Of a DNA stretch of 39,838 nucleotides, positions 31,416 to 38,600 are shown piece by piece. Source of the stretch: a virus; IMG/VR virus record IMGVR_UViG_3300037104_000186, positions 1 to 39,838 of that record, one strand, 5' to 3'. A program made the position numbers and the translations under genes. The first letter of the stretch is position 1. The number at the start of each line of letters is the position of its first letter. The notes beneath the pieces were generated by a model. That model was not told the origin of the DNA. It did not search any database and saw only the letters and a list, made by a program, of their open reading frames with translations.

Positions 31416-31589
31416 ATGTTCAGGACCGAATGGGAAGCAAACGAAGCCGCGACGCGATTCTGCCGGATGCAGGCGGCGCGGGCGCAAGCGGGATTTTCGC
31501 GGGGCTGGCTGCTCGTGCTGGTCAGTGTCGGCGCCGCCTTGGGCGTGCTGGCGTGGTCGACGATGCGCCTTTTGGCGGTGATGTCATGA
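31416..31589 (+). CDS. Small single-TM protein
   Basis: A 57-residue protein (MFRTEWEANEAATRFCRMQ...) with AAGGA eight bases before ATG 31416. Residues 1-30 are a charged helix; residues 31-49 (WLLVLVSVGAALGVLAWS) form one membrane helix, followed by a short tail. Other frames over this region are shadows. It is coupled by ATGA to the next gene. Early phage membrane proteins of this size can act in superinfection exclusion or host takeover, but nothing here points to a specific role. Confidence 0.6.
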   Translation: MFRTEWEANEAATRFCRMQAARAQAGFSRGWLLVLVSVGAALGVLAWSTMRLLAVMS

Positions 31590-31729
31590 GCGCGTACGTT
31601 GGATGGTGGATGTGCCGGCACTTCGGCAGATTGGCGCGCGAGGGTGGCGTGGCGCCGATCGCGCGGCGACTGCGCAAGCAGGGCGTGCCGCTGCACGTCG
31701 CGCTGCTGATCCTGACGAGGTCGCCATGA
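31586..31729 (+). CDS. Small hypothetical protein (47 aa)
   Basis: A 47-residue basic protein (MSAYVGWWMCRHFGRLARE...) whose start overlaps the upstream stop (ATGA, 31586-31589). It has a Trp/Met-rich N-terminus and a C-terminal hydrophobic helix (VPLHVALLILTRS). It is too short for domain assignment. It ends in another ATGA overlap at 31726. A longer in-frame version beginning at 31430 would lie across the previous gene and is rejected. The function is unknown. Confidence 0.55.
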   Translation: MSAYVGWWMCRHFGRLAREGGVAPIARRLRKQGVPLHVALLILTRSP

Positions 31730-31947
31730 GCTTCGATTTCACGCTCGAGGATGCGGGCGACCGCGCTGTCGTTGTGCCGTTGAACCCGATCGCCCTTGCC
31801 GAGCTCACGCGCCTATCGTTTCAACGTTTCGCCATTCTCTACCGCGGGCAGCTCGACGTCGCCTGGCCGGACCTGCACGCCGTCGTGCAGCGATTGGTGA
31901 CGTGGGGCCATACCGTCGACGACTTCAGGGCGCCGGTTACTCGGTAG
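31726..31947 (+). CDS. Small hypothetical protein (73 aa)
   Basis: A 73-residue protein (MSFDFTLEDAGDRAVVVPL...) coupled to the previous gene by ATGA. It reads as a compact alpha/beta protein: AELTRLSFQRFAILYRGQLD, then VVQRLVTWGHTVDDFRAP. No family is recognised. It is the last rightward gene before the leftward RusA-helicase cluster; the two converge with an 11-bp coding overlap (31937-31947), and no terminator is seen between them. Confidence 0.6.
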   Translation: MSFDFTLEDAGDRAVVVPLNPIALAELTRLSFQRFAILYRGQLDVAWPDLHAVVQRLVTWGHTVDDFRAPVTR

Positions 31948-33097
31948 GCCAACAGAACGGCGATGCGATCTTGACCTTGCCGGCGTTGACGAGCTTCATG
32001 CGCTCGCGCCGAAAGACCACTTTCGCATTGTCCGCGCTGGCGTAGTCGTTGCCGGTACGCAGCACGAACCGATGCAGCCAGTATTCCATCCTGACCACGC
32101 GCACGCCGCCGGGCAAGGTCGACGTCGCCGGCGCAACTTCGCCGTGTTCGTCGATCGACTCGCGCAGCGCCTCGAGACAGACATCGCGCTTTTTGTCCGG
32201 TTTGCGCGGCGCACGCGCTTCGGTCTGCTGGACGACGCACGAGCTCACCCGCTCGCCCACCTCGGCGTCAGGGTCCGCGGACTCGCCTAAATCGACCGCT
32301 ACGAGCTTGAACGCGTATTCCTGCCCCGTTTCCCCATCCCTGACCTTCTCGACGCGTACGGATCGATCTGGGCCGGTTTCCGTCGATTTTACGAACAGCT
32401 CGGAGTCGACCGCCGCTTTGAGCGACGAATGGCCACGGGCGCCGCGCGCCTCATCCTTGCCGCCGTGATGCACGAGGATCACCGCGCAGTTGAGCGCGAG
32501 CATGATTTTCCGCGCTGCAGCAATCATCCGCCCCATATCCTCGCTGCTGTTCTCGTCGCCGCCCGGCATCATGGCGTTGAGGGTGTCCAGTACAACGACC
32601 TGCACGCTGTCGAGTGTCTTCGCAGCTTCCTCGAGACCGGCGAGGAGCGGCAACATGTCGGCCGCAGGATCCAGCAGGTTGACGCTCGCCGCCACGATGC
32701 GCATCTGGTCCAAGTCCCCGTCGCCGACTTCGTGCTGCTCGCAATACGCGTCGAGCCGGAACTTCAGGTGTCCTTCGCCCGCGATGTAGATCACGCCGCC
32801 TTGGCGTACGCGATTGCCGAACCAGTTACGCCCGCGCGCCACCGCCATCGCAAGGTCGAGCGTCAGGAACGTCTTACCGGAGCCGGACGCGCCCCATATC
32901 AGGATGAGCGATTGCGACAGGGCGATATTGCGCACGAGCCATCGCGGCGGCTTCGCGGCGCGCACTTCGGAAACGGTGCGCGGGCGCAGGCGCTCGACGG
33001 CCGCGGCGCGCTCATCGGCGGACGCGGGCGACATCGCGCCTTGGCGAAAGGCGGCGATCTCGTCGGCGCTGCCGCGGTCATCGCCCTGAAAGCTCAT
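31937..33097 (-). CDS. RepA/DnaB-like replicative helicase ATPase
   Basis: A 386-residue protein with a RecA-type ATPase core. Walker A is GASGSGKT (69-76), Walker B is VVVLDT (167-172), and the motif around VHHGGKDEARGARGHSSLKA (209-228) is typical of RepA-like hexameric helicases and related AAA_25 proteins. The N-terminus (1-60) is charged and helical. The C-terminal third carries a helical region with RMEYWLHRFVLRTGNDY, possibly DNA-binding. It probably opens or loads at the phage origin, using host polymerase. It is encoded last in the leftward early cluster, and its start overlaps the upstream stop (ATGA). Confidence 0.8.
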   Translation of the reverse strand: MSFQGDDRGSADEIAAFRQGAMSPASADERAAAVERLRPRTVSEVRAAKPPRWLVRNIALSQSLILIWGASGSGKTFLTLDLAMAVARGRNWFGNRVRQGGVIYIAGEGHLKFRLDAYCEQHEVGDGDLDQMRIVAASVNLLDPAADMLPLLAGLEEAAKTLDSVQVVVLDTLNAMMPGGDENSSEDMGRMIAAARKIMLALNCAVILVHHGGKDEARGARGHSSLKAAVDSELFVKSTETGPDRSVRVEKVRDGETGQEYAFKLVAVDLGESADPDAEVGERVSSCVVQQTEARAPRKPDKKRDVCLEALRESIDEHGEVAPATSTLPGGVRVVRMEYWLHRFVLRTGNDYASADNAKVVFRRERMKLVNAGKVKIASPFCWPTE

Positions 33098-33402
33098 AGC
33101 GAGACGATGCGCCCGTCAGCAATCCCTGCAATCTCGCGGGCCCGATACGCTCGCACCGCCTCGGCGATCGCCCGCACCCGCTCCGCGCTTGCCGCGATGA
33201 TCAGCACGCCAATCCCCGCCACGAAGCCGAAGTCCAGTGCCGCCGGGTCCTGCGCCGGCTTCACGATCACGCGCCACGGGCTGAACATGCGCGCCATGTC
33301 CCAATCGTCGACGATGCAGACCGTGCGGTTAGCGGGCACGAGACCACGGATGCGCCGCAGCAGCAGTTCGCGACCGTGCGCCGGCAATGGTTTACTTTTC
33401 AT
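33094..33402 (-). CDS. Hypothetical protein (102 aa)
   Basis: A 102-residue protein. ATG 33402 (MKSKPLPAHGREL...) is chosen because the longer frame crosses the zinc-ribbon gene, which it overlaps by 11 bp. The sequence reads as an alternating beta/alpha domain: VCIVDDWDMARMFSPWRVIV, then FVAGIGVLIIAASAERVRAI. The layout resembles a small Rossmann-like or nucleic-acid-associated fold. No catalytic motif is recognised. It is encoded between the zinc-ribbon protein and the helicase, so a replication-accessory role is possible. Confidence 0.6.
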   Translation of the reverse strand: MKSKPLPAHGRELLLRRIRGLVPANRTVCIVDDWDMARMFSPWRVIVKPAQDPAALDFGFVAGIGVLIIAASAERVRAIAEAVRAYRAREIAGIADGRIVSL

Positions 33403-33565
33403 CGACACGCCGCTTGAACATCTGCCCGTACGCATGCGCCTTGCGGTCGGCCGTCGACGGTGGCGCGTAACTCGAGCAGCGGCGGTTGTCGCAGCGGGCG
33501 ATGCCGCGCTTGTCCCGTCGCATGGGTTCGCCACAGGACCCGCAGCGCGGCGCGTCAGCCGTCAA
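33392..33565 (-). CDS. Zinc-ribbon protein (57 aa)
   Basis: A 57-residue protein from TTG 33565, inside the last codons of the upstream gene. The first residues are TADAPRCGSCGEPMRRDK, then RCDNRRCSSYAPP: two Cys pairs, CGSC and CDNRRC, forming a typical treble-clef or zinc-ribbon knuckle. An ATG at its 15th codon would lose the first Cys pair, so the TTG is preferred. The C-terminus is basic (QMFKRRVDEK). Small zinc-ribbon proteins next to helicase genes often bind DNA or RNA. It overlaps the following gene's start by 11 bp. Confidence 0.6.
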   Translation of the reverse strand: MTADAPRCGSCGEPMRRDKRGIARCDNRRCSSYAPPSTADRKAHAYGQMFKRRVDEK

Positions 33566-33755
33566 AGTCGGGCTCCCGTTGGCAGACGAGGTGAGGATCG
33601 GCGGGCACTTCGCCGCCGGTATAGTCGTCGATCTGAAGCTGGCGCAGGTCGGGCACGTAGGCGCCCCAGCCCGACACCGCTTGCGATGTCAGGCCGAGCG
33701 CCGCCGACAATGCCTTCACGCTGCCGAACCATGCGACAGCGTCCCGCGTAAGCAT
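33555..33755 (-). CDS. Cro/YdaS-like repressor
   Basis: A 66-residue protein (MLTRDAVAWFGSVKALSAA...). Residues 4-40 are a helix-turn-helix with the Cro pattern: DAVAWFGSVKALSAALGLTS, then QAVSGWGAYVPDLRQLQI. Small Cro-like proteins with the F-G-x-x-x-x-L and A-V-x-x-W-G signature are common in lambdoid and related phages. ATG 33755 is chosen; a frame further upstream crosses the previous gene. It is part of the leftward early cluster, so it may repress the rightward HTH gene (34857) or its own operon. There is no integrase nearby, so a lysogenic switch is uncertain. Confidence 0.75.
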   Translation of the reverse strand: MLTRDAVAWFGSVKALSAALGLTSQAVSGWGAYVPDLRQLQIDDYTGGEVPADPHLVCQREPDFDG

Positions 33756-33772
33756 GCTGATATTTGCTGCGG

Positions 33773-34024
33773 TTAGGTGGCTGCGGGCGCGGGCTCGCCG
33801 ATCATCTCGCGCACCGCCGGCACGTTCTCCCATTCGGTCCAGCGCGTCGTCTGCGCACCGTTGAGCATGATGCGTTCGCGGTAGCGCGTCTGCAGCACTT
33901 GCGGTCCGAGGAGCTCGACGGGCGCGCCAGGTGCGGGGGCGAAGCGTATCGGCTGGATGCCCTTGCGAGCATCGTCGAGGGTGTACAGGGGGCTGTAGAA
34001 GCGGACTTCAAACGGGGCGCTCAT
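33773..34024 (-). CDS. Hypothetical protein (83 aa)
   Basis: An 83-residue protein (MSAPFEVRFYSPLYTLDDA...), beta-rich with ELLGPQVLQTRYRERIMLNG and a Pro/Ala-rich end (IGEPAPAAT). ATG 34024 overlaps the upstream stop (ATGA). No motif is recognised. It sits in the early leftward cluster between a helical protein and the Cro-like repressor. Its compact, single-domain look suggests a small binding protein. Confidence 0.6.
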   Translation of the reverse strand: MSAPFEVRFYSPLYTLDDARKGIQPIRFAPAPGAPVELLGPQVLQTRYRERIMLNGAQTTRWTEWENVPAVREMIGEPAPAAT

Positions 34025-34293
34025 GCGTCCGCCCGATCGAGAAGGCGTTCGAGGTCGTGCAATTCGACGCGAGCTTCCTTGATCTTGTCGCCATCGACGG
34101 CCGCGACGTAACGCTTCAGCGCGCCCGGCTTCAGTTTATGCTTTTCGGCGACGCGCTTGATCGCGCGGGCGTAGTCGGCGCCAGCGGTTCCGCAGCGCGT
34201 GCGCAGCACGATCAGTTCGCCGATGACGTGCTCGTTGGGAATGTTTGTGGCCGACGTTGCTTCGAGCGTTAAATCAGGTCTTTCGTCCGGCAT
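34021..34293 (-). CDS. Small helical protein (90 aa)
   Basis: A 90-residue, mostly helical protein starting MPDERPDLTLEATSAT. Helices run from about residue 20 (NEHVIGELIVLRTRCG) through DYARAIKRVAEKHKLKPGAL and KEARVELHDLERLLDRAD. The basic middle helix and acidic end give it a bipolar charge, as in small DNA-structuring or assembly proteins, but no family is certain. It starts 25 bp inside the RusA gene and ends in an ATGA overlap. Confidence 0.6.
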   Translation of the reverse strand: MPDERPDLTLEATSATNIPNEHVIGELIVLRTRCGTAGADYARAIKRVAEKHKLKPGALKRYVAAVDGDKIKEARVELHDLERLLDRADA

Positions 34294-34817
34294 GATTCGT
34301 CCTTTGCGATGGTTTCAAGGGTGACAGCGACGGCACCTTCGCCGTGCTGCGCGTGGCGACGAACGATCATCACGTCGATGCAATTATCGTCCGCGAAAAA
34401 ATTGGCGTGTTGCAGGGCGTCGATGGCGTGCTTACAGGAATTATCAAGATCTGATGTTCCGCGGCGTCCCACGGGAGGATGCAGATCAAGGCGTAGCTCG
34501 AGCGGCCCCTCAAGCCACGGCCGTCCTAACTGCCATGCGATCACTTCGACCTGCGAGCGAAATGCTTTGTGCTCGTCCGTCAGCAACTTGCCGCCATGAT
34601 AGGCGTTGCGGTAAGCGTGGTTTGCAGACGGCGGCCACGGCAGCACAATGGAGAGCACACCGACCTTGCGTTCGGGTGGCAGCACGGGGTATTCGCGCTT
34701 CTGGCCGACCTTGCGCGGCTTCGTCGGCTGGTCCGTGTTGACGTGCGCACGATTCGTTTTCGCGATAGCGGTGGCGATCTCGGCTTCAGTCCAGCGGCGG
34801 TCGGCGCGTTCGCTCAT
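34269..34817 (-). CDS. rusA: RusA-family Holliday junction resolvase
   Basis: A 182-residue protein. ATG 34817 is used; the longer frame runs into the divergent HTH gene. Residues about 55-165 are the RusA nuclease: VLPWPPSANHAYRNA, GPLELRLDLHPPVGRR and SDLDNSCKHAIDALQHANFF. Asp123, Asp125 and Lys129 and the late FADDN (141-145) match the metal site of RusA, which cuts four-way junctions symmetrically. The first 50 residues are an extra charged extension not present in E. coli RusA. It probably resolves recombination intermediates made by the RecE-like and Sak4-like proteins (35740-37691) before packaging. Confidence 0.9.
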   Translation of the reverse strand: MSERADRRWTEAEIATAIAKTNRAHVNTDQPTKPRKVGQKREYPVLPPERKVGVLSIVLPWPPSANHAYRNAYHGGKLLTDEHKAFRSQVEVIAWQLGRPWLEGPLELRLDLHPPVGRRGTSDLDNSCKHAIDALQHANFFADDNCIDVMIVRRHAQHGEGAVAVTLETIAKDESCRTKDLI

Positions 34818-34819
34818 GG

Positions 34820-34849
34820 TTGCGCAAGGGTATCGTACTGGTTTATAGT
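34820..34849 (+). promoter_or_regulatory. Possible rightward promoter before HTH gene
   Basis: TTGCGC (34820-34825) and TATAGT (34844-34849), 18 bases apart, lie in the 39-bp gap between divergent genes. The -10 is seven bases before the ATG at 34857, giving a very short or absent leader. The -35 is weak. Confidence 0.4.
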
Positions 34850-34856
34850 TGTCCAC

Positions 34857-35072
34857 ATGAACGAAAAAGAATTGCTGGCTGAACTGCGGCGCCTGTGCGA
34901 TGCGGAAGGCCGTCCCGCGGTCGCTGCGCGCTTCGGCGTGTCGCGGGTATACCTGGGCCTCGTTCTAGCGGGCAAACGCGCCATCGGCCCGTCGATCCTG
35001 CGCGGCATGGAAGTGGAGGGCCGCATCGTCTACCTGCCGGCCGCCAAACAGCCGTCCGCAGAAAGTGCTTGA
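34857..35072 (+). CDS. HTH DNA-binding protein (71 aa)
   Basis: A 71-residue protein (MNEKELLAELRRLCDAEGR...). It is mostly one helix-turn-helix: RPAVAARFGVSRVYLGLVLA, with a GKRAIGPSILRGM helix and the GRIVYLP strand after it, as in small phage repressors and YdaS-like proteins. It is transcribed divergently from the RusA-Cro-helicase cluster, with only 39 bp between start codons. The pair of opposed small HTH proteins looks like a regulatory switch, but without integrase it may only time early transcription. Confidence 0.7.
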   Translation: MNEKELLAELRRLCDAEGRPAVAARFGVSRVYLGLVLAGKRAIGPSILRGMEVEGRIVYLPAAKQPSAESA

Positions 35073-35097
35073 CACCTTGTAAACTGTTCGGTTAGTG
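35069..35097 (+). promoter_or_regulatory. Possible promoter for the recombination operon
   Basis: A perfect -35 TTGACA (35069-35074) is followed at 17 bases by TTAGTG, a poor -10. It lies over the end of the HTH gene and before a strong GAGGAGG ribosome site and ATG 35135. It is weaker than the 30774 promoter. Confidence 0.35.
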
Positions 35098-35134
35098 TGG
35101 CGCCCGTTGGTCAACCCTTTCGAGGAGGTCTCAA

Positions 35135-35326
35135 ATGCCGCAGCACTTCGCGACGTGTTTCTGCGAACGGTTCCCCTTCCCCCACCATGGCGGCATCAAG
35201 TGCGAGCAATTCGCCGCACTGGCGGCGCGTGAGGCACGCGAGATCGACGAGTCGGACGAGGAGTATCTCGCCGACTTCAACCGCACCGAAGCCGACGCCC
35301 TGAACAGACTTGCGGGGCGCGAATGA
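35135..35326 (+). CDS. Small acidic protein (63 aa)
   Basis: A 63-residue protein (MPQHFATCFCERFPFPHHG...) with a GAGGAGG ribosome site. The N-terminus has CFCERFPFPHHGGIKC, a Cys/His cluster (Cys8, Cys10, His17, His18, Cys23) that may hold a metal. The rest is an acidic helix (AREAREIDESDEEYLADFN). It leads the rightward operon that contains the recombination genes, and is coupled to the next gene by ATGA. The function is not recognised. Confidence 0.6.
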   Translation: MPQHFATCFCERFPFPHHGGIKCEQFAALAAREAREIDESDEEYLADFNRTEADALNRLAGRE

Positions 35327-35466
35327 TCCGCCTCGGGCAACTGCTCACCAGCATTCCCTGTTTCGTCGACATGATCGGCTTCGCGCGCGTCGGCACGGGA
35401 TTCGGCGTGTTCGTGGCGATCCTGTCGCTCGCGGCACTGGTGCTGATCTGGCGGTGGCCGCAATGA
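35323..35466 (+). CDS. Small membrane protein (47 aa)
   Basis: A 47-residue protein (MIRLGQLLTSIPCFVDMIG...) whose start and stop both lie in ATGA overlaps. The second half, GFGVFVAILSLAALVLIWRW, is one membrane helix; the first half is a moderately hydrophobic amphipathic stretch. Such tiny membrane proteins in early operons may affect host membrane or superinfection, but nothing specific can be said. Confidence 0.55.
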   Translation: MIRLGQLLTSIPCFVDMIGFARVGTGFGVFVAILSLAALVLIWRWPQ

Positions 35467-35633
35467 TCCGGCCGCCGAAGTCCCTGCTCGATCCGACCTT
35501 CAAATACACGAACAGCAGCGCGACCGACGTCGCGAAGACATTCGCGCGCATCCGGCGTGAGATGAAGTCCGGCGAACCCAAGCCACCCGAGCCGCCGGCG
35601 AACGTGCGGATACTTCAGCGGAGGAAAGCATGA
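35463..35633 (+). CDS. Small conserved-looking phage protein (56 aa)
   Basis: A 56-residue protein (MIRPPKSLLDPTFKYTNSS...) with the pattern RPPKSLLDPTFKY, then TDVAKTFARIRREM, which I recognise as recurring in small proteins of many phages, without known function. The C-terminus is basic (NVRILQRRKA). It is coupled on both sides by ATGA overlaps. The longer frame upstream crosses the membrane protein and is rejected. Confidence 0.65.
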   Translation: MIRPPKSLLDPTFKYTNSSATDVAKTFARIRREMKSGEPKPPEPPANVRILQRRKA

Positions 35634-35740
35634 ATTGCGTCCCCATCCTTGGGATCCTCCTGATCGTCGGGTGTTTGACGGTCATCCCGGCGTGCATCTT
35701 AAGGTTCGCTACTGGCTGGTGGCCGTGGGAGCGTCTGTAA
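35630..35740 (+). CDS. Tiny membrane protein (36 aa)
   Basis: A 36-residue protein (MNCVPILGILLIVGCLTVI...) with a GAGGAAAG ribosome site, an ATGA overlap with the previous gene and a TAATG overlap with the nuclease gene. Residues 4-23 form one membrane helix, followed by ACILRFATGWWPWERL with several Trp. It was accepted because both couplings and the helix are clean. The function is unknown. Confidence 0.5.
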   Translation: MNCVPILGILLIVGCLTVIPACILRFATGWWPWERL

Positions 35741-36636
35741 TGGCGCCCGGCGTGTACCCCGGCCTATCGATGGCCGAATACCTCGCGATTCCTGCGCTGT
35801 CGTCCGGCGTGGCGCGCGACATGGTCGACCAGTGCCCTGCGAAAGCATGGTTTGGTAGCTGGCTGAATCCGCAGCGTGTGCGCGAGGATACGCATGCGAC
35901 TGATCGCGGCACCATTGCGCACGCCGCGCTGCTGGAGGGCTCGTTTGCCGGCGTGGCGGTGATCGACCCGGCCGACCATCCGGCGCAGAACGGCAACATT
36001 CCCGACGGATGGACGAACAAGGCGATACGGGACGCACGCGACAGCGCCCGCGCGGCCGGCAAGATTCCGATACTCAAGGCCGATTTCGCGGAGTGCGAGG
36101 CGATGGTCAATGCGGCAAGCGACTACATCGCCCACGCGGACGAGTCGGAAGTGACGCGACTATTCACACCGGCGTTCGGCGAGTCCGAGGTCACGATGGT
36201 CTGGAAGGAGGGCGAAACGCTGTGCAAGCTGCGCGCGGATCGTATCAGCCTAGACCGCACGATAGTCTGTGATTATAAGACGACCGACGCGAGCGCCGAC
36301 CCGGACCGCTGGGGCCGCACGCAGTTGGTCAACATGGGCTATTATTTTCAAGCGGCGTGGTATCGGCGCGGCGTCGCAGCGTTGAACGATGGGCGGGTTC
36401 CTGCGTTCATCTTCCTCGCGCAGGAATGTAGCGCGCCTTACCTGTGCTCGCTGATCGGCTGCGACCCGGCGATGATTGACGCGGGCGATGCGAAGGTCGC
36501 CGTGTCGATCAAGCGCTGGCAGCGATGTGCGCGAGATCAATCGTGGCCGGGGTATCCGTCGCGGATTGCGTATCCGGAGCTTCCGGCGTTCGAGCTTGCT
36601 CGCGTCGAGGAGATGGAAATCGAGGGCGGACTGTGA
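35740..36636 (+). CDS. RecE-like PD-(D/E)XK exonuclease
   Basis: A 298-residue protein. ATG 35740 overlaps the preceding stop (TAATG); the longer frame is rejected. The region DRGTIAHAALLEG (55-67), Glu148/Glu150, CKLRADRISLD (162-172) with Asp167, and VCDYKTT (176-182) with Asp178 and Lys180 form the PD-(D/E)XK nuclease core of RecE-type phage exonucleases (PF12684-like). NMGYYFQAAWYRRG (198-211) is the usual Q-x-x-x-Y helix. It would resect double-strand ends 5' to 3' to give single strands for the annealing or recombinase partner encoded next (GTGA overlap at 36633). Confidence 0.85.
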   Translation: MAPGVYPGLSMAEYLAIPALSSGVARDMVDQCPAKAWFGSWLNPQRVREDTHATDRGTIAHAALLEGSFAGVAVIDPADHPAQNGNIPDGWTNKAIRDARDSARAAGKIPILKADFAECEAMVNAASDYIAHADESEVTRLFTPAFGESEVTMVWKEGETLCKLRADRISLDRTIVCDYKTTDASADPDRWGRTQLVNMGYYFQAAWYRRGVAALNDGRVPAFIFLAQECSAPYLCSLIGCDPAMIDAGDAKVAVSIKRWQRCARDQSWPGYPSRIAYPELPAFELARVEEMEIEGGL

Positions 36637-37691
36637 GCATCACCTTTCGCCCGGCGGTGCTCGCAAACGTCAACCTGCTGATCGGCTTGGCGGGCGCCAG
36701 CGGGAGCGGCAAAACCTACACCGGGATGCGGCTTGCGTCCGGCATCGCGGGCGATAAGCCGTTCGCGGTGATCGACACCGAAAACGGTCGCGCGAGCCAC
36801 TATGCGAAGCAATTCAAGTTCGATGTCGCTGACCTGCAGCCGCCGTTCACACCAGCGCGCTACGCGGAGGCGATCAAGGCCGCCGACGAGGCGGGCTATC
36901 CGGTGATTCTGGTCGACAGCATGAGCCACGAACACGCCGGCGACGGCGGGATTCTGGATATGCAGGAAGCGGAATTCGAGCGCATGGGCCGCATGGACTC
37001 CAAGAAAATGCTGTCGTGGGCGAAGCCCAAGGCGCAGCACAAGGCGATGATGCAGGTCGTCCTGCGGACCCGCGCGCACCTGATTCTGTGCTTCCGCGCC
37101 GAGGCGAAAATCGACATGGTGAAGCAAGGCGACAAAACGGTGATCGTGCCCAAGCAATCGCTGACCAGCATCGACGGCTGGATACCGATCTGCGAAAAGA
37201 CGGTCCCGTTCGAGCTCACCGCATCGTTTCTGCTGATGCCGGATCATCCTGGCGTGCCGAAGCCGATCAAGCTGCAGCAACAGCACCGGCACCTGTTCCC
37301 GCTGGACAAGGTGATCGACGAGGCGAGCGGCAGCGGTATCGCTGCATGGGCCGCCAGTGGCGCCGCAGCACCGGCCGACTATCTCGCCGAGATCGCGGCT
37401 TGCGCCACGCGCGCCGCGCTGGAGATGATCAAGGATCGCGTCGCAGCGGCCGCGCATTCTATCGATGCGCCGACGCTCGGCAAGATCAAAACGGCGCTGG
37501 CGGCGAAGATCGCGGCGTTCAAGAAACAGCGCGAGGAATCGGCCGAATTGTCGTTCGAGACCGTGCGCGACGCGATAGAAGGCGCGACGACCGCCGAAGC
37601 GTTGCAACTAGCGATCGATCAGATCGGCGCAGCACCGGAAGATCGGCGCGCTGAACTGATGGAGATCGCGGATAAGAAACTTGGGGGCTAG
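36633..37691 (+). CDS. Sak4-like RecA-fold ATPase, recombination partner
   Basis: A 352-residue protein starting GTG 36633 (MSITFRPAVLANVNLLIGL...). Walker A is GASGSGKT (21-28), Walker B is VILVDS (91-96), and DTENGRASHYAKQF (48-61) after the first strand is typical of the phage AAA_24/Sak4 group. Sak4-type proteins are RecA-core single-strand annealing or recombination proteins often encoded beside an exonuclease, as here. The last third (about 240-352) is helical and may bind DNA or partners. It is translationally coupled to the RecE-like gene, so the two form a two-component recombination system. Confidence 0.82.
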   Translation: MSITFRPAVLANVNLLIGLAGASGSGKTYTGMRLASGIAGDKPFAVIDTENGRASHYAKQFKFDVADLQPPFTPARYAEAIKAADEAGYPVILVDSMSHEHAGDGGILDMQEAEFERMGRMDSKKMLSWAKPKAQHKAMMQVVLRTRAHLILCFRAEAKIDMVKQGDKTVIVPKQSLTSIDGWIPICEKTVPFELTASFLLMPDHPGVPKPIKLQQQHRHLFPLDKVIDEASGSGIAAWAASGAAAPADYLAEIAACATRAALEMIKDRVAAAAHSIDAPTLGKIKTALAAKIAAFKKQREESAELSFETVRDAIEGATTAEALQLAIDQIGAAPEDRRAELMEIADKKLGG

Positions 37692-37727
37692 CCAAAGTGG
37701 CGATTAACGAAAACGAGGGAGTCGCAA

Positions 37728-38309
37728 ATGACCATCGAAATTAAGCATCGCATTAGCGGGAAAGTGTTGTTTACGACGGTGGCTGAGACGTTGCGCGACG
37801 CGGACCTGCGCGACGCGGACCTGAGCTACGCGGACCTGCGCGGCACGGACCTGCGCGGCGCGAACCTGCGCGGCGCGGACCTGAGCTACGCGGACCTGCG
37901 CGGCGCGAACCTGCGCGGCGCGGACCTGAGCTACGCGGACCTGCGCGGCGCGGACCTGAGCGGCGCGTACCTGCGCGGCGCGTACCTGAGCGGCGCGGAC
38001 CTGAGCTACGCGGACCTGCGCGACATTCCCGTCATCCCCAACATCGACGCGGCGATCCTTGCCGCAATCGAGGCTGGTGGGAAACTGGACATGGACAATT
38101 TGCACACATGCGAAACGACGCATTGCCGTGCCGGATGGGCGATCGCGCTGGCGGGTGAAGCGGGCAAGGCGCTCGAAAGGAAAGTTGGCCCGAACGCTGC
38201 GGGAGCATTGATCTACACAGCAAGTCGGCCGGGGATGCGCGTGCCGGAATTCATGGCGTCTGATGAAGATGCGATGGCGGACCTGCGTGCTTGTGCTGCT
38301 AATGGATAA
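37728..38309 (+). CDS. Pentapeptide-repeat protein
   Basis: A 193-residue protein, ATG 37728. Residues 1-20 ([20 protein letters not shown]) form a small beta module found before many phage pentapeptide proteins. Residues about 24-100 hold about 15 pentapeptides of the type A-D/N-L-x-x ([15 protein letters not shown]), expected to form a right-handed quadrilateral beta helix. Residues 101-193 are a separate domain with [20 protein letters not shown] and [12 protein letters not shown], known behind such repeats. Pentapeptide proteins can mimic DNA and inhibit gyrase, but that role is not shown for this type. The repeats are almost identical at the DNA level. Confidence 0.85.
   Translation: MTIEIKHRISGKVLFTTVAETLRDADLRDADLSYADLRGTDLRGANLRGADLSYADLRGANLRGADLSYADLRGADLSGAYLRGAYLSGADLSYADLRDIPVIPNIDAAILAAIEAGGKLDMDNLHTCETTHCRAGWAIALAGEAGKALERKVGPNAAGALIYTASRPGMRVPEFMASDEDAMADLRACAANG
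37796..38023 (+). repeat. 15-bp tandem repeat coding for pentapeptides
   Basis: About 15 copies of a 15-bp unit close to GCGGACCTGCGCGGC, in frame, with a higher-order 45-bp pattern ([15 protein letters not shown]). Synonymous positions hardly vary (GAC CTG in nearly every unit), pointing to recent expansion or frequent homogenisation. Its complement gives a false leftward frame. Confidence 0.9.
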
Positions 38310-38396
38310 CTGCCCGAGTGGCGGGATGGGGAGTGATGGCAACCACAGTCCCTACGTCCACAGGCAGCGACGGAAAAATTGAGTGAGGGAAGCGCG

Positions 38397-38600
38397 ATGA
38401 GTGCAGGATTTCGTCTTACGTTGTCGGCCGAACAGGTCGAATTGATTCTTGGTGCCATCAACTATCTCGGCACCCAGCTCGACGAGGATGTAAACGTGCT
38501 AACTCGTGAGGCGCACAAGCTGTCGGCGCGCATCACTAAGCAACGCATTGCCGAACTGCGCGAATATCTTGTTAACGCAACAGATGTCATTGCACCATGA
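38397..38600 (+). CDS. Small helical protein (67 aa)
   Basis: A 67-residue protein (MSAGFRLTLSAEQVELILG...) with GAGGGA nine bases before ATG 38397. It has a beta-like start, then LILGAINYLGTQLDEDVNVL and an amphipathic helix KQRIAELREYLVNATD. No motif is recognised. It starts a chain of small genes that continues across the circle junction. The 87 bp between it and the pentapeptide gene hold only an 18-codon open frame that I do not accept. Confidence 0.6.
   Translation: MSAGFRLTLSAEQVELILGAINYLGTQLDEDVNVLTREAHKLSARITKQRIAELREYLVNATDVIAP

Noticed and set aside
36537-37607. Leftward 356-codon frame over the Sak4-like gene
   Set aside because: Arg/His/Leu-rich shadow of a gene with clear Walker motifs.
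37796-38023. Possible CRISPR array
   Set aside because: Units are 15 bp, contiguous and in frame; there are no spacers and no cas genes.
37704-38342. Leftward frame with VAQVRAAQ repeats
   Set aside because: It only reflects the complement of the pentapeptide DNA repeat.
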